A DNA stretch of 64,000 nt from Deltaproteobacteria bacterium. GTDB taxonomy: Bacteria > Desulfobacterota > Binatia > UBA1149 > SPBQ01. Below, in pieces: positions 16,910 to 25,913 of this stretch. The number at the start of each line of letters is the position of its first letter. The first letter of the stretch is position 1. The notes beneath the pieces were generated by a model. The model did not search any database. It was given only the letters and a program-made list of their open reading frames with translations, and was not told the origin of the DNA. Where the stretch lies: the NCBI GenBank assembly GCA_029262375.1, contig JAJCZM010000058.1, positions 62,001 through 126,000 of the forward strand, written 5' to 3'. The translations under genes were made by a program, and so were the position numbers.

Positions 16910-17770
16910 GTGCTGGATCGCAGCGCAGCAATGCTCGACGGAAAAACTGCGGTCGTCACCGGCGGCGCGGGAGGCATCGGTCGGTCGATCGCCGAAACGT
17001 TCGCCGAGTACGGCGCCAAAGTAGTCATCGCCGACAAAGACGCTCCAAGGTGCGACGAGACCGTCTCTGCAATCTGTGGGCGAGGCGGCGCGGCTGAGGC
17101 ACAGGTCGTCGATGTCGAAAAACGAGAAGATGTCGAGGCACTGACGAAAGCGGTAGTCGACAAATTCGGTAGCATCGACGTGCTTGTGAACAACGTCGGG
17201 CACTACGTCGAGGCCAAGCCGTTCGTCTCAACCGACGAGACCGATTGGGAAGCGCTGTACAGCGTCAACCTGAAGCACGTGCTGCGCTGTTGCCGCAGCT
17301 TCGTCCCGTACATGATCACCGCCGGGCGCGGTGGCAGCGTCATCAACATCTCTACGATCGAAGCGTTTCGCGGAATTCCCAACTGCGCGGCCTACTCGGC
17401 GTTCAATGCCGGCATCACGGCGTTCACTCGAAGCCTCGCCCTCGAACTAGGTAAAGACAAGATTCGCGTGAACGCGATCGCCCCTGAAACCACCGACACG
17501 CTGCAGGTACCGCTCGACTACATGCTCAGCCCGGAAAACCGCGAACGAGAGAAATTCTGGACGCCGCTCGAGCGTTTCGGAAAGCCCGACGACGCCGCGG
17601 GCTGCGCAGTCTTCCTCGCTTCGGATCTATCGGCTTGGGTCACCGGCACGACGATCCACCTCGATGGCGGCGCAATGGCCGCAGGCGGTTTTTACCGAGT
17701 ACACGACGGCGAGGGGCGTTGGACAAACATGCCGGTCGTCACGGGCGCGGGTACCGATCGCGACGATTGA
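16910..17770 (+). CDS. SDR-family protein with altered catalytic triad
   Basis: The SDR fold is clear (TGGAGGIG cofactor motif, NNVG, a C-terminal GTTIHLDGG strand), and the length of 286 fits. The active site reads YSAFN, so the general-base-supporting Lys of YxxxK is Asn, and the residue 13 before Tyr, normally Ser, is Thr (INIST). It may be an inactive homologue or use a different mechanism. GTG 16910 is used here; ATG 16931 (MLDGK) is an alternative. By position it would take the 3-hydroxyacyl-CoA dehydrogenase step after the upstream hydratase, which makes the altered triad notable. Confidence 0.8.
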   Translation: MLDRSAAMLDGKTAVVTGGAGGIGRSIAETFAEYGAKVVIADKDAPRCDETVSAICGRGGAAEAQVVDVEKREDVEALTKAVVDKFGSIDVLVNNVGHYVEAKPFVSTDETDWEALYSVNLKHVLRCCRSFVPYMITAGRGGSVINISTIEAFRGIPNCAAYSAFNAGITAFTRSLALELGKDKIRVNAIAPETTDTLQVPLDYMLSPENREREKFWTPLERFGKPDDAAGCAVFLASDLSAWVTGTTIHLDGGAMAAGGFYRVHDGEGRWTNMPVVTGAGTDRDD

Positions 17771-17779
17771 GCGCTCGGT

Positions 17780-18235
17780 CTACTCGCTCGGCGACGGATA
17801 GATCTGTTTGCCGTCCAGCACGACGCGCTGCCTCACCAGCTTCGTGCGCGCGATGCGCCAGGTTCCTGACGAGTCGCGGCGATAGCGCTCTTCGTACCAG
17901 CCCATGCCCCAGTAGTGCTCGCCGCCTCCCGGCGCAGGCGACAGGTGGTCCTCCATCGCCCACACCGCTGACGCGTTGTCGGCGTCCTCGATCTCAATCT
18001 CGGACATGTGCCCGTGATGTACGCTCACAACCCCGTCGAGCGCGCGACTCATCGAGGCGACGAAATCCTCGCGATTATCCAAGACGAATTGCACACCGGG
18101 TTCGTCGATCTCTACCTGCAAGTCTTCCACGAACACATCGAGCAGTTGGTCCCACAGCTTGCGGTCCAACAGACGGAAATAGCGCGCCTTCAAGCGGCGA
18201 ATCTCTTCAATTGCGGTGAGTTCGGAAAGCGTCAT
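17780..18235 (-). CDS. SnoaL/NTF2-like domain protein
   Basis: The 151-residue protein has a SnoaL-like fold: a helical start (EIRRLKARYFRLLDRKLWDQLLDVFVED), a central strand region and a terminal strand with YEERYRRDSSGTWRI. Such proteins bind small hydrophobic molecules and include dehydratases, isomerases and non-enzymatic versions. It converges on the preceding SDR with a 9-bp gap. Substrate is unknown. Confidence 0.8.
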   Translation of the reverse strand: MTLSELTAIEEIRRLKARYFRLLDRKLWDQLLDVFVEDLQVEIDEPGVQFVLDNREDFVASMSRALDGVVSVHHGHMSEIEIEDADNASAVWAMEDHLSPAPGGGEHYWGMGWYEERYRRDSSGTWRIARTKLVRQRVVLDGKQIYPSPSE

Positions 18236-18297
18236 CTGTGAGCCGGCTGCTATCCCACTATTGCGCTAAGCGACTATCGGAGAGGGCCACGGTGACT

Positions 18298-19614
18298 CTA
18301 GTGGTCGTCGTTCCCGGAGATGCGTCCAAGTGCGAGGCCGGCGATTGCGCGAACGCTCGCGTTCTCGTGATTGTGGTGGATTCGAACCAACGCCTTACCC
18401 GCTTCACCGCCGATCATCGACAGTGTCAATACGACCCCTTCGCCTTGCCGCTGGGTGCCGTTGTTCGCGAGTTCTTCCAGCGTCTCGACGATCGGTTCTC
18501 CGAGCTTCGCGACATCGCGCGCCACAACGAAACGTACGGAGTCGTCTTCGTCGCCCAACGCAGGCGCTATCTCACCGAAGATTTCGCGGCCGTGTTCCCC
18601 CAACAACCGATGAACGGCAGCGACGCGCACGGCGGCCGCAGCGTCCTTCGTCGCCATACGTACGAGCGTGGGAGTCGCGTCGCCCCCCTGGACGTACAGT
18701 GCCCCCACCGCCCTCACCTCGCCGTCAGCGTGATCGAGTAGCGAGGTCACCAGCCCGCTCGGCAATTTGCCGTCGAGTTTCCCGAGCGTGAGTAACGCCT
18801 GCGCTCTGAGCGGTCCGTCGACACGAGCGAGAGGCTCGATACCGTTTCGCGCCCCGCGCATTTCGGCACGTCCGATGAGTGCGAGCACTTCGCGGCGCAC
18901 GGTTGTTGATTGAAGTTCCTCGGTAGCCGCTTTCGCCAGATCGTTCACCGAACCGCCCCCGAGTCTCGACGCCAGATTCTTGTGTTTCTCCAGACGCGAG
19001 ATCGCCTGCATCGCGACCATGTCGGGAGAGGATCTGATCATGTCTACAAGGTAGGCCAGCCCGATAGCATCCTCTCGGCCGGTCTTCCCGAGAGAAAGAT
19101 AGTGGTCGATCGCCGCAAGCGTCTTCGCATCCGGATTTAGCCAGAACGCTTCGCCGTCGCGCGCGACCGCCAGCACATCCGCAAAGTTGTCGGGAAAGCG
19201 CTTCTGCCACAGCGTGTACGCCGGCGGAGATTCCAGGCAGAGCATCACACGCTCGCCGTCCTTGAAACGCACCGGACGACTCACTGCCAGTTCTTCCCAA
19301 GCAACGCGCAAAACCGCCCCGGGCTTGGCGGAACCTACCAGCCCTTGGTCCACGCGGAAGTCTCCCGCGTAACCGTGCACGTCGATCTTCGAGATCGCGG
19401 AGAAGCGCCCTACAGCGACGACCTTGGAGGTTTCGGCGGCCTCGATGAGATCGCGACCGCCGCGCGCCGCTACAATGACGGTGGACGGTTTGGTCGGAGC
19501 TGCTTCTTCAGACGGCGACGTCTCGGCAATACACCGATGCGTCGGCGCAAGGAGCGCCGAAAGGAACGCGAGTGCGGCCACGAATGGCCGCACTCGCATC
19601 GATATGGTTATCAC
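18298..19614 (-). CDS. Exported HEAT-repeat protein
   Basis: This protein is up to 438 residues. A hydrophobic signal sequence ends near RCIAE. The middle (about 60-220) is unassigned, and the C-terminal half contains degenerate HEAT repeats (LRAQALLTLGKLDGKLPSG, VRAVGALYVQG, VRVAAVHRLLGEHG, VRFVVARDVAKLG, VRAIAGLALGRI). HEAT arrays scaffold protein contacts. The GTG start at 19614 overlaps the TGA of the large PHP gene (GTGA), suggesting translational coupling; ATG 19599 is an alternative. A 13-bp perfect hairpin lies over the first codons. The partner may be the PHP protein. Confidence 0.78.
   Translation of the reverse strand: MITISMRVRPFVAALAFLSALLAPTHRCIAETSPSEEAAPTKPSTVIVAARGGRDLIEAAETSKVVAVGRFSAISKIDVHGYAGDFRVDQGLVGSAKPGAVLRVAWEELAVSRPVRFKDGERVMLCLESPPAYTLWQKRFPDNFADVLAVARDGEAFWLNPDAKTLAAIDHYLSLGKTGREDAIGLAYLVDMIRSSPDMVAMQAISRLEKHKNLASRLGGGSVNDLAKAATEELQSTTVRREVLALIGRAEMRGARNGIEPLARVDGPLRAQALLTLGKLDGKLPSGLVTSLLDHADGEVRAVGALYVQGGDATPTLVRMATKDAAAAVRVAAVHRLLGEHGREIFGEIAPALGDEDDSVRFVVARDVAKLGEPIVETLEELANNGTQRQGEGVVLTLSMIGGEAGKALVRIHHNHENASVRAIAGLALGRISGNDDH
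19568..19597 (-). promoter_or_regulatory. 13-bp perfect hairpin at start of HEAT-repeat gene
   Basis: A perfect inverted repeat with 13-bp arms and a 4-nt loop begins with the G of the alternative ATG at 19599 and covers the following codons. In the minus-strand transcript the loop is UUCG. There is no U-tract after it, so it is not a typical terminator. It could modulate translation of the downstream gene relative to the PHP gene, or be a fortuitous property of the signal-peptide codons. Confidence 0.6.
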
Positions 19615-22600
19615 GGCTCCAGCGGACCCTGGAAGCCGGGCGTACCGTCGGCATCGACGTACAGCGCGTTCGTGAAGCCTAGCGCCATCACGCCGTCCTC
19701 ACCGAGGTTGCCGTCAGTGAGGTCGAGCAACGAGGTGTTGGTCCCCGTGTCGAGATCCTCTGGATAGACCGGGAACATCGGCTCGGACACGCCATCGGTG
19801 CCTTTGACCACGACCACGAACCAGGTGTCCTCAGGCAGGCTGGTGAACGGAATGGAAACCGAAGTTTCCAGTTTCATTGCACCCGGCACGGCCGGAACGA
19901 CGTTAGTCGTGGTAATCGTGAAGTCGATGCCGGCCGTCAGTACCGACGTAGGCGTCGCGCTGAACAGTTCGGGAACCAGCGGCTGCGCCGGCGATGCAAT
20001 CGTCGAGGCGTTCGCATAGATCTCGATCGTGTCGAACTCAGCCCAGATCGGCGCCTGCACATCGATCTCGAGATCCACGCCCAGAGCTGCACTGGCAATC
20101 GTGATGACCGGCGTACCGCCGAACGAGTGGTCGGCGACGATCAACGGGTTCTCGTTCGCGACCAATCGCGTTTCGACGAAGACGCCCTGACCACCGATTG
20201 CTTGGCCGATCAGCACTGCGCTCGCCAACTCGCTATCGAGGATGAGCGACGGATCGTCCGTAAAAGACGGTGTCCAGGTGCGTGCGCCGGCGGCGCGCAG
20301 ATCTTGGAATCGGTGCGTATCCGTATCGGCGATAGCGGTAGTGAGCAGCCCCTGATTGAGCAGGTTCATCCAGATTCCAATTCGGTCGTCGAGGAATTCG
20401 GACTGATGCCCACGGTCGTCGCCGTTCCAGACTTCAAGCGCGGTGAAATGATGGAAGAGATTTCCATTCACAGGCTCGAGGCGGAACGCCTTCTTCTCGA
20501 GAGTCGACAACCCCGACGCAGGCGGCACTAACGACGTATCGATTTCCAGCGGAACGAAGTGCGAGTCTATGTGGTTGATCTGGATGACCGTATCGGGCGT
20601 TGCCGTCGGGTTACCCAGAATGATCGCTTCCACCTCGGACGGTTTCGCGATGTAGTTACCGAAAGGGATACCGAAATCCTCACCAGGAGGTGCAGCCTGA
20701 CCCCAATCCGAAGACCCGCCGGAAGGCTTGGTCGGATCGACGGTGAAAGGATACGCGTTGTAGTGACCGGTATCCCAGGTCGTTACTTCCTCACCGACCG
20801 TGGAGTTCACGAAAGAGCCGAACCCAAGCGAGCTGATCAACGGATCCAGATCGGTGTGGACGTGGTGGTCGGTCATGATGATGTTGTCGACACCTTCACC
20901 GGCATACTGACGCACGCGATCGCTGTCGCTCACGCGTGAGTCGGCGCTGGCGATGCCGTGTACGTGGTAGTCGGCCGATATGTAACCGGTGGTATCGAGT
21001 ACACGAGCGATCGTCGCAGCAACGGGTGTCGTGACACCGGCCGTCAACGTCACCGGCGCCTCGAAGACCGACCACTCCGTGCCGCGCGATACGTAGACAC
21101 GATAACTGCCCGGCTCGACATCCAACGTAACCGTACCTGCCGCATCCGTGTAGACGGCTCGGTTGAGGCCAAACGGAATGATGTCGTTCTGGTCGCGGAA
21201 TACACCGGTAAGATCGGGCGCGAGCACGCCGGTCGTCAGCGTGAGCTCGGGGCTCGGATCAAGACCGACGACGTTTACGCGAGCCGGGACCGGTGAAAGC
21301 GAATCGTCCACAACCGTCACGCTCAGCGACGCCGTGGCCGGCAATACGATGTCTTGAACGACCGGGACACCGTCGGCGATGACAACCGGGTGAATCGTCG
21401 GTGTCAGGCCACCGCCTTCGTACGGGGTGCCCTCACGCCAGCCCGCAACGCCGTAGGAACCTTCTGCGACCGTGCCGCTGTAGCAGCCGGCTGCGTCGGT
21501 GGTCCAGTTCGATGCGACGCTAGTGAAGGTGCCGCCGCCCTGCTCGCCGATCGAGACGCGTGCGCCCGGTGCCGGAGCACCGCCGACCGTGACACAGCCG
21601 CTGATATCACCGCTCGTGATACCGCGAACCATGTTCTCCAAATCGATGGCGTTCGCGCCGCTGCCGTCGCCGACGCCCATGTAGCGTTCGAAGGAGCGCG
21701 ACTCACCCGGCAACACCTCAAACTGCGATTCGGCGCCGAGCAAGAGTCCGACGAGTGACTGACTATGAAGTACGAACGAAACGCCGCTCGTCGCAAAGAA
21801 GCTGGAATCGAAACCGAAGTCCGGGTCGAGAATCGTGACATGCGAGTAATCCACCCCGCCTGCCTCGCCGTACCCGATGAAGCTCATGACGCCGAGGTTG
21901 GCGATCAATTGCTCGCCGATTCCTGCAGTACCGCTGCCCCACAGCTCGACTTCGCCGGCTGCGTTGAGGAAGTCTCCCGCAATCAGTTTCTCGGTGACGC
22001 CACCGATGTTGAAAATCGTGGTAACCATCTGCAGAGCGGTAGAGCCCGGCTCGAGGACATAGTCCGTGCAGCCCTCGACAGCTGAGTCACGGTCGTTGGC
22101 CTGTGCCGGGAACGGGATACCCGCATCTTCGACGACCGTCGAAGGGTTAACGAAGTCGAGAATGTCGTCCGGGCCGCAGGTACGGACGATGGCCGGTCCG
22201 CCATTGGAGCCGTCATTCACGATCTCCGCCGTTTGCGCGTTGATGACCGTCTCGGAGTTCACCGAGGGCTGGATTTCGAGGAAGTTGTCGAGGCCCGGCG
22301 AGCCGACCAATTCCATGTCGATCAAGTTGCCGCCAAACCCGCCGACGCTGTACATGTCGCGCTTGGCAACGTCCTGGACGATGAAGCGCGCATCCGCGTT
22401 CTCGAGGAGATAGTCGCCCAGCTGGCCGTGCGCGAGAGGTCCGGTGATGAGATCGCCGGCTACCGTGATGACACGCGCGGCGGCGAACGAACCGGAGCAG
22501 CTGGCGTTGAGGGCACCATCGTCAAACTGATCGCAACCGTTGGAGAAACCGCCGGTAGCGGTAAACGTCTGGCAGAACCGGCATCGAATGACCGTGTCGG

Positions 22601-23378
22601 CGCAAGAAGCGACGCCTGCGGGCGTCGCTTCGCCGGAGCAAGAACCAGGGAACAAGCTCGCCATCGTGGCAGCGGTCGGCGCACACGCGGCAACGACTTT
22701 GTCCGCCATCTTACCGGAAGCCTTGGCGATCTTGCCTTTCACGTCGGCAACGATGCCGCCGAGGCCCGCACCGTGTACCTGACCGCCCGAAGCGGCGGCC
22801 AGCACTTTGCCGCCTTTCAGCGAGCTCTTGACGTCTTTGTTGGCAGTCTTCAGAAGGGTGTTGAAGAACTTCGTCCCCTCCTTCATGACCGCCTGCTGGC
22901 AGTCTTTCGCATCGTCGTCCGGATAGGCGAAGCCGGTGGTGACCAGATCCAGATCAGCGCCGTAAATATCGGCGATCAAGCCGATCGGCTCCGACACGGA
23001 AACGGCGCTCGCGTTGGCAGCACCTGTGTATGCAAAGCCCGGAAGCTGCTCAGGCGCCGAGAGACACCGCGACGCGTCTGATGACGAGACCTTGGCATCC
23101 GCCTTCGCGACCTTGCCTTTCACGTCGTTGGTCAGGCATGCCTGTGCAGTCTGCGCCTGCGGCAGATTACCGAGCGAACTGGTCTTGCCCGCGATGGCGT
23201 TCTTCATGCACGCGGCACTCTCTTTGTTCTGTGTCTTGGCGACACCGCCGGCTCGCTTGTCGATATCGTTGATACACTTCTGTTGATCCTTGCTCTGAGG
23301 ACCGGCAGCACCGGCTGAGACCGGCAGCATTGCCAAAACGGCAAACGCCCCGACGGCGGCTGTGGAGAAGCGAAGCAT
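19611..23378 (-). CDS. Large secreted PHP-domain (CehA/McbA-like) metallohydrolase with N-terminal cysteine module
   Basis: The product is 1255 residues from ATG 23378 (AAAGGA upstream, followed at once by a signal peptide ending SAGA). Residues about 29-294 carry the same Lys/Cys module as the CHRD proteins, ending C266-x2-C-x12-C-D-x2-DDG-x2-N-x-S-C294. After an unassigned beta-rich region come carboxypeptidase-regulatory-like domains (about 590-790). A PHP metallophosphoesterase-like domain runs from about 797 (DYHVHG, then MTDHHVHTD, then a GEEVTT...GHYNAYP segment). The C-terminal about 120 residues form a beta domain. It is likely an extracellular metallohydrolase of unknown substrate. 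Confidence 0.82.
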   Translation of the reverse strand: MLRFSTAAVGAFAVLAMLPVSAGAAGPQSKDQQKCINDIDKRAGGVAKTQNKESAACMKNAIAGKTSSLGNLPQAQTAQACLTNDVKGKVAKADAKVSSSDASRCLSAPEQLPGFAYTGAANASAVSVSEPIGLIADIYGADLDLVTTGFAYPDDDAKDCQQAVMKEGTKFFNTLLKTANKDVKSSLKGGKVLAAASGGQVHGAGLGGIVADVKGKIAKASGKMADKVVAACAPTAATMASLFPGSCSGEATPAGVASCADTVIRCRFCQTFTATGGFSNGCDQFDDGALNASCSGSFAAARVITVAGDLITGPLAHGQLGDYLLENADARFIVQDVAKRDMYSVGGFGGNLIDMELVGSPGLDNFLEIQPSVNSETVINAQTAEIVNDGSNGGPAIVRTCGPDDILDFVNPSTVVEDAGIPFPAQANDRDSAVEGCTDYVLEPGSTALQMVTTIFNIGGVTEKLIAGDFLNAAGEVELWGSGTAGIGEQLIANLGVMSFIGYGEAGGVDYSHVTILDPDFGFDSSFFATSGVSFVLHSQSLVGLLLGAESQFEVLPGESRSFERYMGVGDGSGANAIDLENMVRGITSGDISGCVTVGGAPAPGARVSIGEQGGGTFTSVASNWTTDAAGCYSGTVAEGSYGVAGWREGTPYEGGGLTPTIHPVVIADGVPVVQDIVLPATASLSVTVVDDSLSPVPARVNVVGLDPSPELTLTTGVLAPDLTGVFRDQNDIIPFGLNRAVYTDAAGTVTLDVEPGSYRVYVSRGTEWSVFEAPVTLTAGVTTPVAATIARVLDTTGYISADYHVHGIASADSRVSDSDRVRQYAGEGVDNIIMTDHHVHTDLDPLISSLGFGSFVNSTVGEEVTTWDTGHYNAYPFTVDPTKPSGGSSDWGQAAPPGEDFGIPFGNYIAKPSEVEAIILGNPTATPDTVIQINHIDSHFVPLEIDTSLVPPASGLSTLEKKAFRLEPVNGNLFHHFTALEVWNGDDRGHQSEFLDDRIGIWMNLLNQGLLTTAIADTDTHRFQDLRAAGARTWTPSFTDDPSLILDSELASAVLIGQAIGGQGVFVETRLVANENPLIVADHSFGGTPVITIASAALGVDLEIDVQAPIWAEFDTIEIYANASTIASPAQPLVPELFSATPTSVLTAGIDFTITTTNVVPAVPGAMKLETSVSIPFTSLPEDTWFVVVVKGTDGVSEPMFPVYPEDLDTGTNTSLLDLTDGNLGEDGVMALGFTNALYVDADGTPGFQGPLEP

Positions 23379-23800
23379 GACTGTTCCTTTCATTTGAAAT
23401 CCCCGGACGAGATAATTTGAGAAGCCCATTGCGACGGGCACCAGCGCCCAGGTCGCATAACTTTCGAATTAGAGCAGGAGGACCCGCGGTGCGTCAAGGT
23501 AAAACCCGCGCCGACCTGCGCTTTGCGCGGCGCAATCCATTGGCTACCGCGCCAGGGCAAGCTTGGACTCACTGAGCGTCGGGCTGGTGCCCGACCCGGA
23601 TCGCGGCAGTTCTCGGGTGCAGTCGCGCCCGCTTCGGCCCACCGCCAACGCGAGCGTGCGCAAGTGGGGGGCCTGCCGCCTACTGTGAATCCTCCTCACT
23701 TGAGCCCTCGATTGCTTACAGTTCGCTGCGATTAGGCCAATCCGCCCGGGGGTTGCGCAGGGCGCGGGCGGCGCGGGGCCTCCCGGGCCTCGGCGCCACG
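23379..23800. other. Intergenic region without recognised gene
   Basis: About 420 bp lie upstream of the large PHP gene, presumably including its promoter. I see no gene or clear promoter. The right end is very GC-rich and runs into a terminator for the 3-hydroxyacyl-CoA dehydrogenase gene. Confidence 0.5.
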
Positions 23801-23833
23801 AAAAAAGCGCCGAAGCCAAAAAGCTCCGACGCT
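23801..23833 (-). terminator. Rho-independent terminator
   Basis: On the minus strand an 11-bp stem (AGCGTCGGAGC / GCTTCGGCGCT, two G-U pairs) around a TTTTTG loop is followed by six Ts. It lies 33 bp after the stop of the SDR gene (23867-24637) and should end the thiolase-SDR transcript. Confidence 0.8.
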
Positions 23834-23866
23834 CGTTTCAGGTAAGCGCAAAAGCGCGCCCGTTTC

Positions 23867-24637
23867 TTACTTCGGCGGCATGCGGATACCGCCGTCCACA
23901 CGGATGGTTTCCGCGTTCATGTAACTGTTGGTGATCAGCTCCAGCGCCATCGATGCGAATTCTTCCGGCACGCCGAGACGCGGCGGAAACAGCACGCTGC
24001 GCCCGAGGTTCGCTTTGAAAGCTTCCGACGCCTCGCCTTCTCCATAGATCGGCGTGTCAACCAAACCCGGTGCGATCGTGTTCACGCGGATTCCGAGCGC
24101 AGAGAGGTCGCGGGCGATCGGCAGAGTCATTCCGACGATGCCGCCCTTCGACGCAGAGTACGCAGCCTGACCGATCTGCCCGTCGAATGCGGCTACTGAG
24201 GCGGTATTCACGATCGCGCCGCGCTCGCCGTCGGCTTGCGGCTCGCTTTTGCTCATTGCTGCGGCGGCGAGCCGCAAGCAGTTGAACGTGCCGATCAAGT
24301 TCACCTTGATGACGAACTCGAAGGCCTTCAGATCGAAGGGCGTACCGTGTCGATCCACCGTTCGCGCGGCGTTGCCGAGACCGGCGCAGTTGACCAAAAC
24401 GCGCAGCGGCGCAAGCCCGACCGCCGTATCCACGGCGGCTTGTGCTTGCGCTTCGTCGGAAACGTCCGTCTTGGCGAAGGCGCCGCCCACTTCCTTGGCG
24501 ACCGCATTGCCGAGATCTTCGTTGAGATCGGCAACGACGACCTTCATGCCGCGTTCGGCCAACAAACGTACCGTGGCCGCGCCGAGTCCAGATGCGCCGC
24601 CGGTGACGATGGCCGATGCTCCTTTGATATCCAACAT
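23867..24637 (-). CDS. Type II 3-hydroxyacyl-CoA dehydrogenase (HSD17B10-like SDR)
   Basis: The 256-residue SDR has TGGASGLG, the catalytic Ser of TASVAAFDGQIGQ, and YSASK. The motifs GTPFDLKAFE and GMTLPIARDLSALGIRV are characteristic of type II HADH/2-methyl-3-hydroxybutyryl-CoA dehydrogenase. It oxidises 3-hydroxyacyl-CoA to 3-ketoacyl-CoA with NAD. Its ATG overlaps the thiolase TAA (TAATG), so the two are translationally coupled and catalyse consecutive beta-oxidation steps. A strong terminator follows. Confidence 0.9.
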   Translation of the reverse strand: MLDIKGASAIVTGGASGLGAATVRLLAERGMKVVVADLNEDLGNAVAKEVGGAFAKTDVSDEAQAQAAVDTAVGLAPLRVLVNCAGLGNAARTVDRHGTPFDLKAFEFVIKVNLIGTFNCLRLAAAAMSKSEPQADGERGAIVNTASVAAFDGQIGQAAYSASKGGIVGMTLPIARDLSALGIRVNTIAPGLVDTPIYGEGEASEAFKANLGRSVLFPPRLGVPEEFASMALELITNSYMNAETIRVDGGIRMPPK

Positions 24638-25791
24638 TAGTCGAGCCTCTCTATGATCGTGGCGTTGGCCATGCCGCCGCCCTCACACATGGTTTGTAGG
24701 CCGTAGCGGCCGCCGGTGCGTTCCAGTTCGTTGAGCAGTGTCGCCATCAGCTTCGTGCCGGAGCACCCGAGCGGATGCCCGAGCGCGATGGCACCACCGT
24801 TGACGTTGACACGATCCCAATCCGCACCTGTTTCTTTCTGCCAAGCCAACACTACGCTGGCGAAGGCTTCGTTGACCTCGAACAAATCAATGTCGTCGAT
24901 CGTCATGCCCGTGCGTTCCAGAATCTTCTTGGTCACTGGAATCGGGCCGGTCAGCATGGTGACCGGGTCGGCGCCGGTTACCGCAAAAGCGTGAAATCGT
25001 GCGCGCGGTCTGAGGCCGAGTTGCTTGGCCTTCTCGGCGCTCATGACCAGCGATGCCGAGGCACCGTCTGCGATCTGCGAGGAATTGCCGGCGGTGATCT
25101 TGCCGTCGTCGCGAAACGCGGGCTTGAGCTGCGCCAAGGTCTCGGCGGTGGTGCCGGGTCGAATCCCCTCGTCGGAGTCCAACATTCCGCCCTCGATAGG
25201 TACGGGAATGATCTCGTTCTTGAAGTGCCCTTCTTCGGTCGCCTTCAGTGCCCGCTGCTGAGAGCGCGCACCGAACCGATCAAGATCTTCCCGCGTGAAG
25301 CCCCACTGATCGGCAATCATGTCCGCGCCTATTCCCTGCGGCGGTAAACCGGTATCGGCGTAGCGGTCGAGCATCGTTTTCGAGAACGGGAAGCCCATGT
25401 TCTCCACGATCGAAGCGCCCATCGGCACGCGTGTCATGACTTCGACGCCGGCTGCGACGACAACGTCATAGGCACCTGCCATGACTCCTTGCGCGGCGAA
25501 GTGAAGGGCCTGCTGCGAGCTGCCGCACTGGCGATCCACGGTGGTAGCCGGCACCGACTCGGGCCAACCGGCTGCGAGCACCGCGTTGCGTCCGATATTG
25601 ACGGACTGCTCGCCTACCTGCATGACGCAGCCCATGATGACGTCGTCCACGATGGCGGGATCGAGGTGATTGCGCGTCTCGAGAGCCTTGAGAACATGCG
25701 CCGCGAGATCTACCGGATGCCAGTCCTTCAGTTTTCCTTTGCGTCGTCCACCGGGCGTGCGCACGGCATCGACGATCACTGCTTCTTGCAT
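24637..25791 (-). CDS. Acetyl-CoA acyltransferase (thiolase)
   Basis: The product is 384 residues from ATG 25791 (AGGAG upstream). Conserved thiolase features are DAVRTPGGRRKGKL at the N-terminus, the nucleophilic Cys in RQCGSSQQAL, and the C-terminal NGGAIALGHPLGCSG with catalytic His and Cys. It cleaves 3-ketoacyl-CoA with CoA, the last step of beta-oxidation, and is coupled to the 3-hydroxyacyl-CoA dehydrogenase gene. An upstream in-frame extension to 26295 overlaps another gene and is not supported. Confidence 0.93.
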   Translation of the reverse strand: MQEAVIVDAVRTPGGRRKGKLKDWHPVDLAAHVLKALETRNHLDPAIVDDVIMGCVMQVGEQSVNIGRNAVLAAGWPESVPATTVDRQCGSSQQALHFAAQGVMAGAYDVVVAAGVEVMTRVPMGASIVENMGFPFSKTMLDRYADTGLPPQGIGADMIADQWGFTREDLDRFGARSQQRALKATEEGHFKNEIIPVPIEGGMLDSDEGIRPGTTAETLAQLKPAFRDDGKITAGNSSQIADGASASLVMSAEKAKQLGLRPRARFHAFAVTGADPVTMLTGPIPVTKKILERTGMTIDDIDLFEVNEAFASVVLAWQKETGADWDRVNVNGGAIALGHPLGCSGTKLMATLLNELERTGGRYGLQTMCEGGGMANATIIERLD

Positions 25792-25913
25792 TCTGTCCGT
25801 CTCCTGAGTGGATGTAGGGCGCGACGGCCGGCCGCGCGCATTCGGCGAATTCAGTCCCATCGCGACCGATTTCGCAAACCCGAGCCGACGCGCGTCCTCG
25901 ACAACTGAGGACG

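Noticed and set aside
18238..18741. Plus-strand ORF opposite the HEAT gene
   Set aside because: The minus-strand HEAT-repeat gene has signal peptide, repeats and better start; the plus frame is an antisense shadow.
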